From the NCBI GenBank assembly GCA_023238725.1, contig CM041550.1, forward strand, positions 23,824,586 to 23,888,585: a stretch of 64,000 nucleotides of DNA. Reading direction: 5' to 3'. The DNA is from Scortum barcoo. Lineage: Eukaryota; Chordata; Actinopteri; Centrarchiformes; Terapontidae. Under the pieces are notes generated by a model that saw nothing but the letters and a program-made list of their open reading frames with translations, did no database searches and was not told the origin of the DNA. Position 1 is the first letter of the stretch; the number at the start of each line of letters is the position of its first letter. This document shows, one piece after another, positions 47,111 to 59,807 of this stretch. A program made the position numbers and the translations under genes.

Positions 47111-48325
47111 GTTTGATGTTTAAAGGAATATACTCTACATGTCATAATTCCTTAATGCATTTCATATACTTCTCATTTCATATGCTTCTTCATTTACTCT
47201 AACTTTCTTTAGTACATACAAAATACTTAGCAACAAGTCTTTAACTAACCCTAAATATATGTAGCTCAAACCTGCAGTCAGTTATCTTAGCTTAGCATAT
47301 CGGCTGAAAGCAGTGTTTGTTTAATCATCACAAAAAGAGACAATTTTCCTACTTCCTATTAGACTGTTAAATACCAGTATTAAAAATAGATTATTTTTAC
47401 ACCCAAATTTTACACAAAGTTTGTTATGGTTAAAAAAAATTAGATATATAATGTGCTAATTAGTGAGCTTTAGATGTGTTGGTAGGCAGTTCTTGTCACC
47501 TTTGGACAGATCCATAATAGCTATTTCCCTCTGTTTACAGTCATTATGCTAAGCTAAGTTTACCTACTGCCAGCTGTAGCCCCATATGAACTGTTTACTT
47601 GAGAGTTCACATCTTGATAGACAGAAACAGGTATATTGCCCAAAACATCATTATTTCCTTTAGTACACAGCTCTCCTAATAATTATGGAAAGATTTAGAC
47701 TGAGGTTAAAGTTAGGGCCATGAGGTCAGGGTCCAGTCTTAGTAAAGAAATGGGTCTGTGTGCTCTCCTGTGTTAAAATGAATATTTCTAACTTGTAAAC
47801 TGACCCATTAATTGTTAGGAACTTGAACCCAATATAGAGTATAATTATTATCCATTAAAGTACTATTGATCCAGAGATTAACCTGTGGGATCATATGAAT
47901 AAAACAACAGTTAATACATCTGTACAATCATGCATCACAAACATGCGCATGCTTTGGTACTCACAAGTGGTGTGGCCTTTCCCTGCCCATCTGGACTTGT
48001 ACCAGATTGTCAGGCCGTCCTCCAGGAGGCGGAAATGCCGCTGCTTCTTCCAAAAACGAGACTTGACTTTTCTCAGAGTCGACCCTGCCATCATCACCTT
48101 GACATCTGGGTCATCTTGGATACCTGAACAGAGTCCCATAACACATCAGCGGATTTATCTATTTCCAATTATTGTGTTATTACTGACTCAATTAGAGTAT
48201 ATGGACTGAAGGCTAAACTCAACTTCTATTAAAATAAACCTTCAAACTAATTGCAAAAACATTTCAATGTCTTTATTATCAGTCTGAGTAAATAACAGTT
48301 ACTCACGTGAACCTTCAGGATCCAT
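38582..48325 (-). CDS. plcd4: Phosphoinositide phospholipase C delta-4
   Basis: Fifteen coding exons (minus): 48325-48307, 48123-47965, 47047-46819, 46384-46255, 45848-45617, 44930-44728, 44347-44201, 43459-43307, 41837-41673, 40900-40744, 40524-40408, 39663-39485, 39293-39161, 39018-38869, 38673-38582. Repaired length is 753 residues (human 762). The enzyme cleaves PIP2 into diacylglycerol and IP3 in a Ca-dependent way. Order: PH (about 16-130), EF-hands (first loop DKNKDGKMNFKE canonical; the next lacks the final Glu), X domain (257-423), acidic linker, Y domain (479-629), C2 (630-753). In repaired numbering the active site matches PLC-delta1 with a constant offset of 7: His304, Asn305, Glu334, Asp336, His349, Glu383. 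Two indels (44,867 and 44,329-44,332) shift the frame across part of the X domain and create an immediate stop, so the copy as written is broken; the other exons are intact. Confidence 0.93.
44351..44396. repeat. (AC)n microsatellite abutting the PLCD4 exon 7 acceptor
   Basis: About 20 AC units on the plus strand. On the coding (minus) strand this is (TG)n ending in TGTACAG directly before exon 7, so it occupies the place of the polypyrimidine tract. Confidence 0.95.
44665..44688. repeat. Perfect 11-bp inverted repeat in PLCD4 intron 6
   Basis: CTTGTAGTACT, spacer CA, AGTACTACAAG: a near-complete palindrome about 40 bp past the exon 6 donor. Confidence 0.95.
47079..47110. repeat. (AAT)n microsatellite in PLCD4 intron 2
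   Basis: About ten AAT units. Confidence 0.95.
47275..47640 (-). repeat. Dispersed teleost repeat (TAGCATAAAGACTGGAAA type), reverse
   Basis: In PLCD4 intron 2, reading the minus strand gives the same family as at 20,949-21,061: GCTTAGCATAATGACTG near the start, ACAGAGGGAAATAGCTATT, CAAAGGTGACAAGAACTGCC, and a final block with GCTAAGCTAAGATAACTGAC. A short further copy is at about 36,228-36,300 in ZNF142 intron 6. Confidence 0.55.
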
Positions 48326-49319
48326 TGTTATTCTTGAGTCATGCCAGAAGAAATGTGCTGCTAAAAACAAGCAGATGTCAGTGAATGGTTCCAGATGCTT
48401 TTCCGTTTCCAAACTAAATGCATTTTATATAGTAAAAGCCCAATGTATATTTAACCGATGCATAAACTACCTAAATACAAATACTCACAGTACATCAATC
48501 TATTACTGCTAGAGGGTTTACTGTCAGCTACACCCTGATTCAAAAGGATACAGTTACACAAAACTTCAGTCACACTAACCAGGTTTACTGGAGCTGCTTC
48601 AGTATTGTAATGCAGGGAAACGTGATAGGAGTTGTTAAGTGAGGACATTACTTGTTCACTTTGCCCATACAGGATTTCCCTACTGATCCACGGATGTGAA
48701 ACAGGTCCATCCATCACCTTAAATAACCAGCCATTCTGTTGAATCTCACAAAATTAGAAGCAGAATAACGGTATGAGGGATTCTTGCTGTTATTTTTAAG
48801 ATCTGTACGATCTGGGCTCAGATCCCTGGCAAGCTCTCAAATCCCTACAGCTCTGCTGATGTGTCCTGAGCAATATATTGAATCCCTGTCTGCTCCACGT
48901 CTGCTGAATCTGACCTCTGTAACATGAACTGGGGCACACAAAGACACAGCTCCCATAAAAGATCACTGAAGTGGAAAAAGACTGGATACTGACATAATCT
49001 GCAAGGATGTGACAGACATTAGGTGCTAACTGCCAAGTTATTTGCACGATGAGTCAGCATTTAAATCCGTAGCCACTCACAGCACCAGTCTTTACTCCTT
49101 CATTATCTGCAGGGAGACCGAGTGGTTTCTGCATGGCAGTCTGTGTGCTGACGAAGAGAAACCAAACACAGTCAGCAGTCTGTGCTGGCCTTAGGCTGTT
49201 CAGCTACAAATCAAGAGCAGACATAAAGACTGATTTATTTACCATTTGATTCATTTACATGTGATTGTAATGCAATGAATGAATGAATGATTATCAAAAA
49301 TTATTATAAAAAATTATTG

Positions 49320-49361
<42 letters not shown>
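49320..49361. repeat. (ATT)n microsatellite
   Basis: About 14 ATT units in the PLCD4-CNOT9 spacer. Confidence 0.95.
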
Positions 49362-50379
49362 GCCATGGCATCAGTAAAAGGGATCTTATTATACACAACA
49401 GTAGCATGTAGATTTTTTTTTGCCAATGTGACAGCATGTGCTGAGGGATGACAAACTGCTCGAATACCTCTGGTGTGATGGGTAGTGGCAGTATGCAACC
49501 TCATATCAATGGTTGCAGTCTGCAACTATGATGATAACCATGAAGGAGCTAAAAGGGAAAAAAAGGTCCAGTACGTTGTGAGTTGTGATGTAAACTAACA
49601 AGCCATTAGCTGGTGATCTTCAAGTTCATTATTACAATTGTTGTTTGCTAGTTTGCTAACTAATCTTAAGGTCATATTCCCTGTCAATAATTAAAGATTA
49701 CCAAATGTCAGGGGCCGAGCTGGCAGACCAGAGATACACAGAGGGTTTTTCTTAAAGAGAAATATTTGTTTTTATTTATATACCAAAATACAAAATGATA
49801 ACAAAGAATATCAAATTGTTCTGGCCTTTAAAACAGGTCAACTTAACATAACTAAACTCAAAAAACTAATTAAACAAACAGACTATACCTGAACACAACA
49901 CATCAGATTTGTGCGCCCAATCATCAACTAAGAAGAAAAAGAACAACAAAACGCAACAACAACCAAATTCGGTGAAACAACAATAACCAAAAATCTAACT
50001 AAAACCCTCTCCATGACGCAACAGGGACTTAGTGCAGCCCAATTAGCACCCAATCCCATTTAAACTCCTTCTCTGCAGCTGAGACTCCTTTTGATGGCCA
50101 GTCAGACACTCCAGCAGCAGCCCACCGGAACTGGCAACTCAAAAGAAACTACATTAATATCATAACTTAAAGTAACTCAAACTAATATGGCAAAGTTGAC
50201 AAAGAAAGCTGACTAAATGTGTGCACTCCAAATAGATAACTACTGTCAAACTTGCAAATAAACTGTATGTTATGTAATCAAACCTGTGTCCAGTTATCCC
50301 CCTCCCCCCCTCCTCCGCCCCCAAAATCCATTCTGTGCTGGCCACCCCACTCTTGCACTTTAAGACTCTTAACTGATTT

Positions 50380-50530
50380 ATTATTGTTTCTGGGCATTTG
50401 ACCCCTTTGCTACATGCTCACTGCTGTTTGTCATGCATTGTCACTGTTGTGGACTGTATTATCTGACACGTCTGACTGTATTATCTTTTGTTTGTGCACT
50501 ATTGCCCCTTCAGCGATAAATAACGCTTTT
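50380..50530 (+). repeat. Possible LINE-derived 3' sequence
   Basis: The run GGGCATTTGACCCCTTTGCT ... TTGTTTGTGCACTATTGCCC ... GATAAATAACGCTTTTTTC resembles repeated 3' sequence seen around fish non-LTR elements, but no coding part or clear poly(A)/short-repeat end is present. Confidence 0.3.
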
Positions 50531-52012
50531 TTCAACTGAAGGGAAGTTAAAGAACAGCAACATGTCACCTTAACATTGTGGGGGTTCATGATTTCTAAAA
50601 ATCATTCCAAAACACAGATATGTGGGACAAGGTTTGAATGTGTAGCAAGTGAGAAGAAATCTTGCTGAAACACATGTGAGCTATCAAAGTCCAAATCAAA
50701 GTAAATTTGTTTATCAGTGACATGAATTGGTGCCACATGCTCATTTAAAGAGATTTTCCCAAACAGAAAAGTAAATCACGCCTACACATGTGTTTCAGAA
50801 CTACTCTGTATCTTTTATTTCATTTATCCTTTATTTAGCTAGGAGGATCCCACTGAGACACAAAATCTCTAACATGTCACATTAAAAGCAGAGACTCAAT
50901 CAGAGTAAGACAAATGCACTACAGGCTTGCTTCTTATCACTGAAAACTGATAAATGACTTCCACCTCTGTGGTTCACTGATAAATGTGGATTAAACACTT
51001 CCTGAATAGAAGGTTTTGTGAAGTCTGTATAACTGTATTCTTGTCTGACTGCTATCCTTTCCTTTTATTGTCTCCTGAAACAACAGTCTTGGGTGTTTCA
51101 CAACCCCCTATGTCAGCCCCCCCCCCCGTCCTTGCAAGTTTATGAGAAGATTAGACAGAGTTCTCACCACAGTATGACTGACATGATGTGAGGAATGCAT
51201 TCACAGTTGCTGCACAATTTAATATCACACTCCCTCTGAAAAAACAAACGCGAGGCTTCTTTTCCACAGCTATTTGCTCCATAAACTAATGTGCATGCTC
51301 ATGCACTGTGCTTTCAGTGCACAGCCACATCAAACATATCTTCACTTTCCATCCAGGTTTTTAAGATTCTACTGTTGGAAGTCCAACAAGCCCTCTGTCA
51401 TATTCCACATCCAGACCTTTATGCTGTAATTAGGTCACATTACGTTTTATTTTTGGGACCATTCTTTGGATAGGCTGGATCATCTCCTTTGACGAGATGA
51501 GTCACACAGGGCCACTTCTTCAGGGAGTTCACTGACCACACGCGCAGACACACAAACACACAGAGACATGACTAATGGTTATATCTGACAGGATGGAAAT
51601 TGGGAATAAACAACTCAGTCATGAAGACCAGCAGCTTCATACTTCTATCTTGTGTGCCTCTGGTTTGTAGTTTAAACCAATTTGATACATCAAAGGAATG
51701 TTCCATTTTGCCTGTAGAGGGGGATTTGGGCCCTGATATTTACCCATGACCCTTTTTTCCTGCACACAGTTATGTGAAGAATTCAACAAACAAGTGAACA
51801 GGCATTGCCAGTCCAATAAAACCCATATATAACTCCAAATTATGGTGGGGAGGGAGGTTTGCGCACAGTAAATTAGAACCAGAAGCAGAAATACGAGACA
51901 CAAAAGCATCAGTCAGCAAAGTCTCCATGCAACTGCACCTAAAGAAAAAAAGAATGCTCACACAGACAAACAATTTGCATTTCTGCCAGAGAGAGAAAAA
52001 AGTTATACTCAC

Positions 52013-52260
52013 CAAAAGTCCAGATCTGACCAGGGACGTTATGAGTCCAACCTCCAGAGCTGGGTACTGTTCAGGAGACAGCTCTCCCAGGGAGGGCTTC
52101 AGATACTAAGGGGTAGGACCTTGGATGTGCAGACTGGAGAGAAGGTTCACAACAGTGTGTATGTCACACAGGCCCTGTATGCTGAGATCCAGACTCAGGG
52201 AGAGTCCAGGCACTGTTCGGTGAGCTCAGGGCCTTAAAAGACTGGGAGTGTCCGAAGGCA
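52013..52260 (-). promoter_or_regulatory. Candidate untranslated first exon of PLCD4
   Basis: On the minus strand a GC-balanced stretch ends in the strong donor GACTTTTG|GTGAGTATAA (donor G at 52,012) and is preceded by a denser G/C region at 52.3-52.55 kb. It lies about 3.7 kb upstream of the PLCD4 start with no other minus-strand gene between. The start of the exon is a guess. Confidence 0.25.
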
Positions 52261-53639
52261 AATCTGGCTTCAGTCTCCTCTTCCCTCCCCTCGCTCCACT
52301 CTCACTGAGAAACCTGAATCCCTAGTCACTGCTGCCGCACACTGGTACGCTCGCTCCCACCCCTCCTCCTCCTTATCTTCCTCCTCCACGACCCCTCCCT
52401 GCCAGCCTTCCTTCTTTTCCTGGCACTCACTCCAACATCCGCAGACCACCTCACTGCATATGGTGAAGGTCACTCCCCTCAAACGGCTTCGTTCTGTCTG
52501 CCCCTCTCCCTCCTCCTCTGGCTCACTGTGGATGCTCTTTGGAGCGACTCTCACGTTTCTGTATCAGCACTGATAACAATAAAACAATTCTGGGAAAAGG
52601 CCTGCTGTGTAGGGGAAAGAAGCCAAATCATAAAACAATGAGGAACACATATTGTGCATGAAAAAAATCTGCAATCTGCAGAATGAATCAACAGTGGACT
52701 TTTTAAGAATTCTGCCCCCTTTTCCTGATAAAACAGTGGCTATCAAACTGATATGAACTGAAGATTGCAATAGTCTGAGTAAAGACTGATAATGGACCAT
52801 ACTAATTGTGGCAATATGCCACATACTGCTGAGCAGACCCTTGATTCAGTGATAGCCAGTCAGATGACGTTTTTTTTTTTGCCAGCTCTAATTTATATCT
52901 CTCCACTGTCCAACATGCATGTGTACAATGCAATAGCAATACAGTGACCTTCGCTTGTTTTGAATATCTTTTAACATTCAGACAAATCATGGGTGGATAT
53001 TAGTCGCCAGTAATGTGGACATCTGAATCACGAATAGCAACATGAAAATGGAAAACATTGCTTTCCACATTCTCAACCCAGTCCAGCTAATGTACTCTTC
53101 CATTTGAAAGGCTCCCTGTGCGAGGATTATAATGACTTTAACTACTGTAGCTCTTTCCTCATAAAAGGTAAATGGAACAAAAACACACAATGCATACTTA
53201 GGAACATCTCCCATGGGGATCAAACTTGTTCACAAATGGAGGGCTTGAGCGAAGGTGTTTCCATGATGCACATTGTGTATCTCAGTCCTTATGAGGATAA
53301 TGGAAGCTATGGGGTCAGCAATCTGTTTAAAGTGCCGGTAAAGGAATAGAGTGGCTCATCAGTGCAGTCTGAAGGGCTGAGCACTCAACACAGGTGAGCC
53401 ACTTTGTCATCTGACGGACAAAAACTTCAGAAGTTTTGGCTGAAACATCCCTCTATTCGTTTTTTTCTTTATTTATGTTGCATCAGTGGTGACAGCGACA
53501 ACACAATATTGCAGAATCTAAAATAGTTTAAACAATGAGTTGATTAGTCAATTAAGGAATTATCTAATATTCATGAGCAAAGATTTGGATTAATAATTTT
53601 TTAATTTAATAATTTTTTATTTTCTTTCTTTTTTTTTTA

Positions 53640-53815
53640 TTATATTTTTGAGCTTTTTTATTCATAGGACAGCTGAAGAGTGACAGGAAAGGTGGGAGAG
53701 AGAGGGGACGACATGCAGCAAATGGGCTGGGAATTGAACCCATGGCCACTGCGGCGAGGCCCATGGCCTCATACATGGGCGCACACATTACACACGCTCT
53801 ACTGAGTCCATCATT
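53640..53815 (-). repeat. tRNA-derived SINE
   Basis: Read on the minus strand, it has an A-box-like AGTAGAGCGTGTG and a B box GGTTCAATTCC (plus GGAATTGAACC at 53,731-53,741), spaced as in a tRNA. Beyond lies GCTGCATGTCGTCCCCTCTC and an A/T-rich tail (53.58-53.65 kb). The long tail shows it is a SINE, not a tRNA gene. Confidence 0.6.
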
Positions 53816-53848
53816 TTTTTCTTTTTGACTGTTGCTTGGCAATGATGT

Positions 53849-54060
53849 AAAGTAACTAGGTATATTTACTTGAGTATTTTACTTAAGTGCAGGTTTGAGG
53901 TACTTGTACTGTACATGAGTATTTCCATTTTGTGTTACTTCACACTTCTACTCTACTCTACATTTCAGAGGCAAATAACATACTTTTAATTCCACTGGAT
54001 TTATTAGATTACTTATGTTACTCGTTACTTTCCAGATACAGATTAATACTACAAAATATA
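53849..54060 (+). repeat. Dispersed 'AAGTACTT' teleost repeat
   Basis: AAAGTAACTAGGTATATTTA, then TACTTGAGTATTTTACTTAAG, GAGGTACTTGTACTGTACAT, TATTTCCATTTTGTGTTACT and CTACATTTCAGAGGCAAATA form a common teleost repeat. It lies directly next to the SINE; the same family hosts the Tc1 insertion at 14.8-16.2 kb. Confidence 0.6.
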
Positions 54061-55872
54061 ATCAACAATTAGATCATTACATGAATAAAACTTAATTGGA
54101 CCCCGGGGGCAATCAACGAGCTACCCAGCAACATATAAATTAATATATATAAAATATATATGAATAATTAAATCCAGCTTACATTTGGCAGTTGCATTAA
54201 GCAATGTACACATTGGTACCTGAACAATCATAATTCTGAAATAGAAAAAAATGTAAAATGATCCCAATACTTATGTACTCGTATACATAAAATTGTGTAT
54301 AATGTATATAATTATCTATTTCCTCCACCGGAGACGTTTGGACAAGACAAGATATTTGAAGATCTTACCTTGAACTCTAAAAACTTCTGATGGCCAATTA
54401 ATCTACAAGGAACATAATTGTAATAGTTGCAGCACAACTCAAATCATGCTGACCAAACCTTTTATCTATCAATCAGGAAATATCGCTGACATCGCTGAAG
54501 TATTAAGTTCTTCTCTGCCTGTCTGCGTGGAGTTTAAGTTCCAAACACAAATGTACAACAGGCCAATAGGAGACTATATTGGTGTGAATGTTCGTCTGTA
54601 TACAAGTGTCAGTCATGTGGCAGACGCCCGCCTTTCTCTCAATGCATGCTGGGACAGCATCCAGCCACCCTGCACAGGATAAATGGGTACAGAGAAAGGA
54701 TGAAAGTCTTACCTTTCTACAGTGAAAGGCCTATTATCTATTGTCATGGAATGCCAATACAGTATATATTCTGTTTGTTGTTGTAATTATTTAGAAATAT
54801 GCAAAAAAAAAAGAGCTTGCAGGAAATTTTGAAAAGTTAAAGTGGGCAATTTCCTGCCACTGGCACCATAAGACATTAAGAAAAATACGCCCTTCAAAAT
54901 CAATGCCACTCTGTTTTCCCAGTGAATAAGACTGAAAGCCGTTCCTCTTACCACATATGAAGGGGGCCATTAATATCCTCAGTTGGGTGGAAAACTGTTT
55001 ATTTACGAAAAATTTTGAACAAGACCAGCTTTTGAGATTCCAATCTGGACAGAAATCATTTTATGTATTACTGAGCCACCAAATACAAAGCCAGTAAGAA
55101 TGTGAAAGTATACAGAAATATATCCACAGTATTGCTAAACTGCTGCGTATGCTGTCATATCGGTCAGCAGAGGCTTAGCAAAAGAAAAAGACAGACAACC
55201 AGTCATATGGAAGATTTTAAAAATCTTGTTTGAAATGCAAGAAGCAAAACATAACAGCTCCTAATCTGAAGCGGAATATTACAAAAGTTACAGTGATAAA
55301 CGGGAAAGGACCAGGGTTGACCAATATTGTGGAAGAGCTGATAGTAACAACAGATACAGCCTTAACATTGAGGCATCACTGTTGATATGTCGACAGACAG
55401 TCAGACAGACATTGTAGTACGGCGCCACGTTTTAAAGGCTGCCTTTTAATGTACATTTAGCCATTTTTCTTATTTCAAGTTAAATGTATTTTTCTGTTGG
55501 TAGTTCTGGTCAAAATCACTGGTTTGATAGTGAACACTTTATGACATAAACAAACACCGGCCAATGTATCATTATTGGATTTAAATTATTCAGAAATTCA
55601 GTATCGGCTATGAAAATCTATCAGATCAGTCTGGCCCGTACAAAACTGACTTTAAGTTGTGATAGTGCCCTCATGTGTGGAGGTGGCAGACTGGCAGAAA
55701 AACTGGTGTAAATTCATCAATCTATTCAAAAGCAAAAAAAAACTTTCTCTATTATGTCCTTCACCTTGCAGGCAGTCTTAGCACCACATTTGGCAAAAAT
55801 ACAAAATCTAGACAGTGATGAGAGAGAGAGAGTGTCCTTCTGTGTTAGCTGTAAACACACACTTTGTCCCCA

Positions 55873-58800
55873 TCACTGCGGAGCCAGGGGGATGCCTCTT
55901 GCATCGGTCACTTGGCCCTCCTGCAAGTTCTTGACCAACTGTGCCAGCCAGCGCTTCGTGGTGGTGTCGTCCTTCAGCACCTGGGCAAAGGTGCTGTCTT
56001 TCAGCTGGTCTGGCAGACACTGACGCAGGGCTTCTCGGGCTCTGAGGAGAGAAAAAGCACATGTCACAAACCAATGCACTTTTCCTCTCAACGACATCTT
56101 GCTATATAACAGACAACTTCTCATGTTGGTGGCTCTGGTCCAAACAACAGAAAGAAGTTTTTCAGAAAGAAGTACTTCTCTACCGATATCAGGATTACGT
56201 ACACGTTTGGAAAACTCATCCAGAGTAAAGGTTATTCTTTAGATAAAGGCTGTTACTTATGAGGGTTCTGCTTACGATCAAAGGCTAGTCTATTGTTAAA
56301 GTGTACCCTCTCATCTGAAATATGCTTTCCTGATATGCATTATTGATATTACTTAAAAGGATACTAGCTATAATGGGCTACATCTTACCTGTCAGACTGA
56401 TAAACTATATTGGTTAACTTCAAGAAAACATTCCAAGCACATTCCTGCAGGAAATTGGTTAGAAGACTCATGATGTGATTGATGAGTCAATCAAAGTTAC
56501 CTGCTAAGCTGAATCAGAAACATCACATCTCGTGATTAATTCATACTAGATGACACTCTAAATCCCTTCACTAAATATGCAGGCTTTGACATGAGGAGTC
56601 TCTGTTGGATGTTTACATTAGGTTTCACTGTTTCTTCTGACTATAGTAGGGATGCTCTTGATTTCAGGAAAAGTGCATAACTTCACCAGGGAGAAAAAAA
56701 ACGATTATATCATCTCTTTACTTGTCTTAAAAAAAAAGAGAGGACAATCACCTATCACAAGTTGCCAGAGATAAAAACAATATTTCAAAATAGCTTTTTT
56801 AATCCCACAGGCTGTTTTGTAATTATATAAAGAGGAGAGATAAAAAGCTATTTTTACCATCTGTAAAGCCATAGCCAACAAATATTTATAACTTCTTTGG
56901 AAATTCATTATCAAAATGGCAATAAATTAATTTTCTGGTCATTTACTAAACTGATGCCATTAGAGTGTAAACATTAAGTTCCAACCACAGGCTGGTGAGC
57001 CACAGTCACAGTCACCACACTGTATTTATGTCATGGCTCCTCCTAGTGGCAAGTACTTATGATCAAATTCTTGACTTTCTTGTACCCGCGTCACATGGTA
57101 CTAGAGCCTGTCTCACACATTTCACCACTCAGTCAAAAGCCACAGTTAATGCAAGTGACAATATAGTATATCTGTACAACTCTGCTGTACCTGAGATTAT
57201 CAGAGAGACGAAGGTAGCAGCGCACAACATGCTTCAACAGGCGAGCTGATGGTTCTTTGGAGAGCTGGAGCACCATTTTGCCCTGCAAAAAAAAACAATG
57301 AAAATGATATTGTAATAATCGATACAAAGTGTTACACCATGAAGAGAGACTCAGAAGATTACATTCAACCTAATTCAGTTGTTTCTCAAGGGACACTTAC
57401 AAGGATCATAGCCACATGGGAGAAACGTTCATACGTCTGACATATATATGCCAGCCCTGTGTCGTCCAACAGGATCTTCTGCAGTATGAAAGTAGCAACC
57501 TGTCAAACAAAATGAAGTGAAGAATGGTGAGATGTTAACCAAACGATGCTGGCACAGAAACTGTCACTCAATATAATAGTTCCCTTTCTACAAGTTAAGA
57601 GTAAATAAATAAAGACAGTCTGACTACAACACTGATAATAGCTCGTATATTTCCACGAAAGACACAAGTTATGAGAAATAATTGGTATTCAATCTGGTCT
57701 TTTTTTAGTTTTTTAAACAATGATAGGAGACAGATTGGGCAGTTAAACAGTGTAACTGATAGATGGAGAGGAGATGAAGGAGAAAACATTGTGCTGAGAC
57801 AGAGGTTTGAACTATTACTGTGTCCCAACAGTCTGGCTGAGGACTGTTTGAAAAGCAGCAGGAACAGTTACGTACCGTCTTGGAGAGCTCACTCCCTGAT
57901 TCCATGATGCGGAGACACAGCGGGATGATTTCAGTGGTGAGGAGGAAGTTAATCACTTCTTGTTCATCTGTTTTGACCAAGGCCCCTGAAGTAAACAAGA
58001 GTGAGAGAATATTGGAAAAGAATGACGAAGACACCTTTTTGTGGTAACACTCATCAATAAATAAAAAACCTCCATAGGAGAAAAGTTCACCTATGACTCC
58101 GAGGCTGGTGAGTCGCAGGTACTCAAATGGTCGTGTTTTGCTCACAGTGTGCAGAAAAGGGTAGAGGAACAGAGGGATGTGAGCAGCAAGAAAAGCTGAC
58201 CTGTTAAGGAACAAAGATGTAAAAGCATTTTAGTTGACATGACCACATTTTTGTACACAGTAAATGTCAGACGTAAATGACAAGGTCACCTTTATAGCTT
58301 CACGGATTTAACTGACCATGAAGACAAAACTAAATACCTACATTAACGTTACAAGCAATTAAATTAATGAAGTGCATAGATTAAAAGGCCCAGTTTTCAG
58401 ATTTAAGACATATTCCTCTATCACTTAAAAAGATTTTTATAAAGGAAATGAGTTCAGTCTGATAAATGCAATTCTTGGGCACCATAAACATTCACTGCAG
58501 AATTATGGTGTCACTTGAAACACCAAAATCTGCCAGTGACTACTTGACTGTGCTCTGGATGATTACTGAACCATTTCACGAGATTTCAACAAAGTCAGCT
58601 TTCTGGGAGATCATATGATTAAAGCGACTAAAGACAGCTGTGCATCGCTGACATTAAAAGAAACAAGCCTGTAACAAAAACCACTGTAACTTTATTCTGG
58701 TCTCCTCATTACCGGGTCTCTGGATGTGAGGCAACACACTGCAGAAGTGCCAGGGCATTGCACACTCTGTTAGACTGGTGAGCCGTAAGTGTCGGTGGGT

Positions 58801-59807
58801 TTATAGATGGATAGATGTTCACAATTTCCTGAAAAGAGACAGAAATAAAATGCAGAAAGAAATCTGATTAACTTATTATCAAGGCCCCACAACACCGGAC
58901 ATCATGACACATACCGTGAGCAAAGAGATACTGTGTTTGTGGGACATGGGTCATACCTGCAACAAGGCAGCAATGGTGCCACAGGAGTGCCAGAGCATCG
59001 GTGCCAGGTCTGGCACAGACTCACGTTTCTTGCTCAGCTCCAGCAAGGCATTTTCTCTGGTCTCTGGACTGGACAGCTCATTGATCCATTGGTAGATCTT
59101 CTCTCGGTCTACCTGTGCCAGGGCTGTGACGTTAGTAACAGCCTGAATAAGGAAGGAGGGTAATATGAGAAAGGACATTCCCAGGGGTTTTTCTTATTAG
59201 AGCAGTGTAACCTATATATTCCATGTATATAACTGCTGGACATTCCCACAATATGGTATCACATAATTGATATCCAGAAAAAAAAAAAATCAGACTTTCA
59301 ATTTTTATCCCAATTTTTCTGAGATCTCACTTTAATCATTATGATGTGTTCACCTAGTTATGTGACCTAAGTATCAAGTTTCTACTTGGTCACTGGCCCA
59401 GCTATTACAAACAGTGCAGCCAAACTTTTATTTTAAGATACAAAACTTTTAAGATTTATTAACTTTAAGCTCTGGTAGGCATTCCCAAGACTCAAAAGAC
59501 ACCAAATATGTCAGACTGAATTTGGAGAAATGTGAATAAAGTGATGTAGGGGAGATGTAGAATGTTTCCATTTGATTGAAGGGGTGCAGCCATAAAAACA
59601 CGAAGCCGTGTGTTTAAATATTTCATATGAATCTTCAATAAAAAGAACATGGTAAACAATGTGTGAAACTGTCAGTCAGTGTTAAATAATATGTTTTAAC
59701 AAACTTAAAGCACCTTGAGAAGAAACAAAAGGGATGAATATATGTAAAGATGGTCTGTAGGACACGGAACACAAATATTAGATACTCACTGCTCCCGTCG
59801 CCAGCAT
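55873..59807 (-). CDS. cnot9: CCR4-NOT complex subunit 9 (CAF40/RQCD1)
   Basis: Eight exons (minus): 59807-59790, 59142-58957, 58828-58713, 58200-58091, 57985-57876, 57499-57401, 57282-57191, 56041-55873. All are GT/AG with agreeing phases, giving 299 residues, the same as human. CNOT9 is an armadillo-repeat scaffold of the CCR4-NOT deadenylase; it binds CNOT1 and tryptophan-containing partners such as GW182/TNRC6 and so links miRNA targeting to mRNA decay. The body is nearly identical to mammals from [16 protein letters not shown] to [20 protein letters not shown]. The N terminus differs ([16 protein letters not shown]) as usual before the ARM fold. The ATG is the first in frame after an upstream stop. 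Two otherwise conserved positions differ: [10 protein letters not shown] (Phe in human) and SDNLR (Pro in human). It is divergent from USP37. Confidence 0.97.

Larger units (their letters stand above)
48361..55872. other. Spacer between PLCD4 and CNOT9
   Basis: No coding exon that I recognise. Minus-strand donor consensus sites at 49,080/49,081 (GGTGCT|GTGAGT) and 52,012/52,013 (TTTTG|GTGAGT), and an acceptor TTTTTAG|CAGCAC at 48,360/48,361 just before the PLCD4 start, suggest untranslated leader exons for PLCD4. The stretch also holds an (ATT)n tract, a poly(C) run (about 51,114-51,127), a possible LINE tail (50,380-50,530), a SINE and an 'AAGTACTT' repeat. Confidence 0.4.

Noticed and set aside
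52270..52554. Glu-rich 94-codon minus-strand open frame
   Set aside because: Built on a CCTCCTC-type purine/pyrimidine-biased stretch; more likely leader or promoter sequence than protein.
53690..53800. tRNA gene suggested by a B box
   Set aside because: The A and B boxes belong to a SINE with extra body and tail; no intact cloverleaf.
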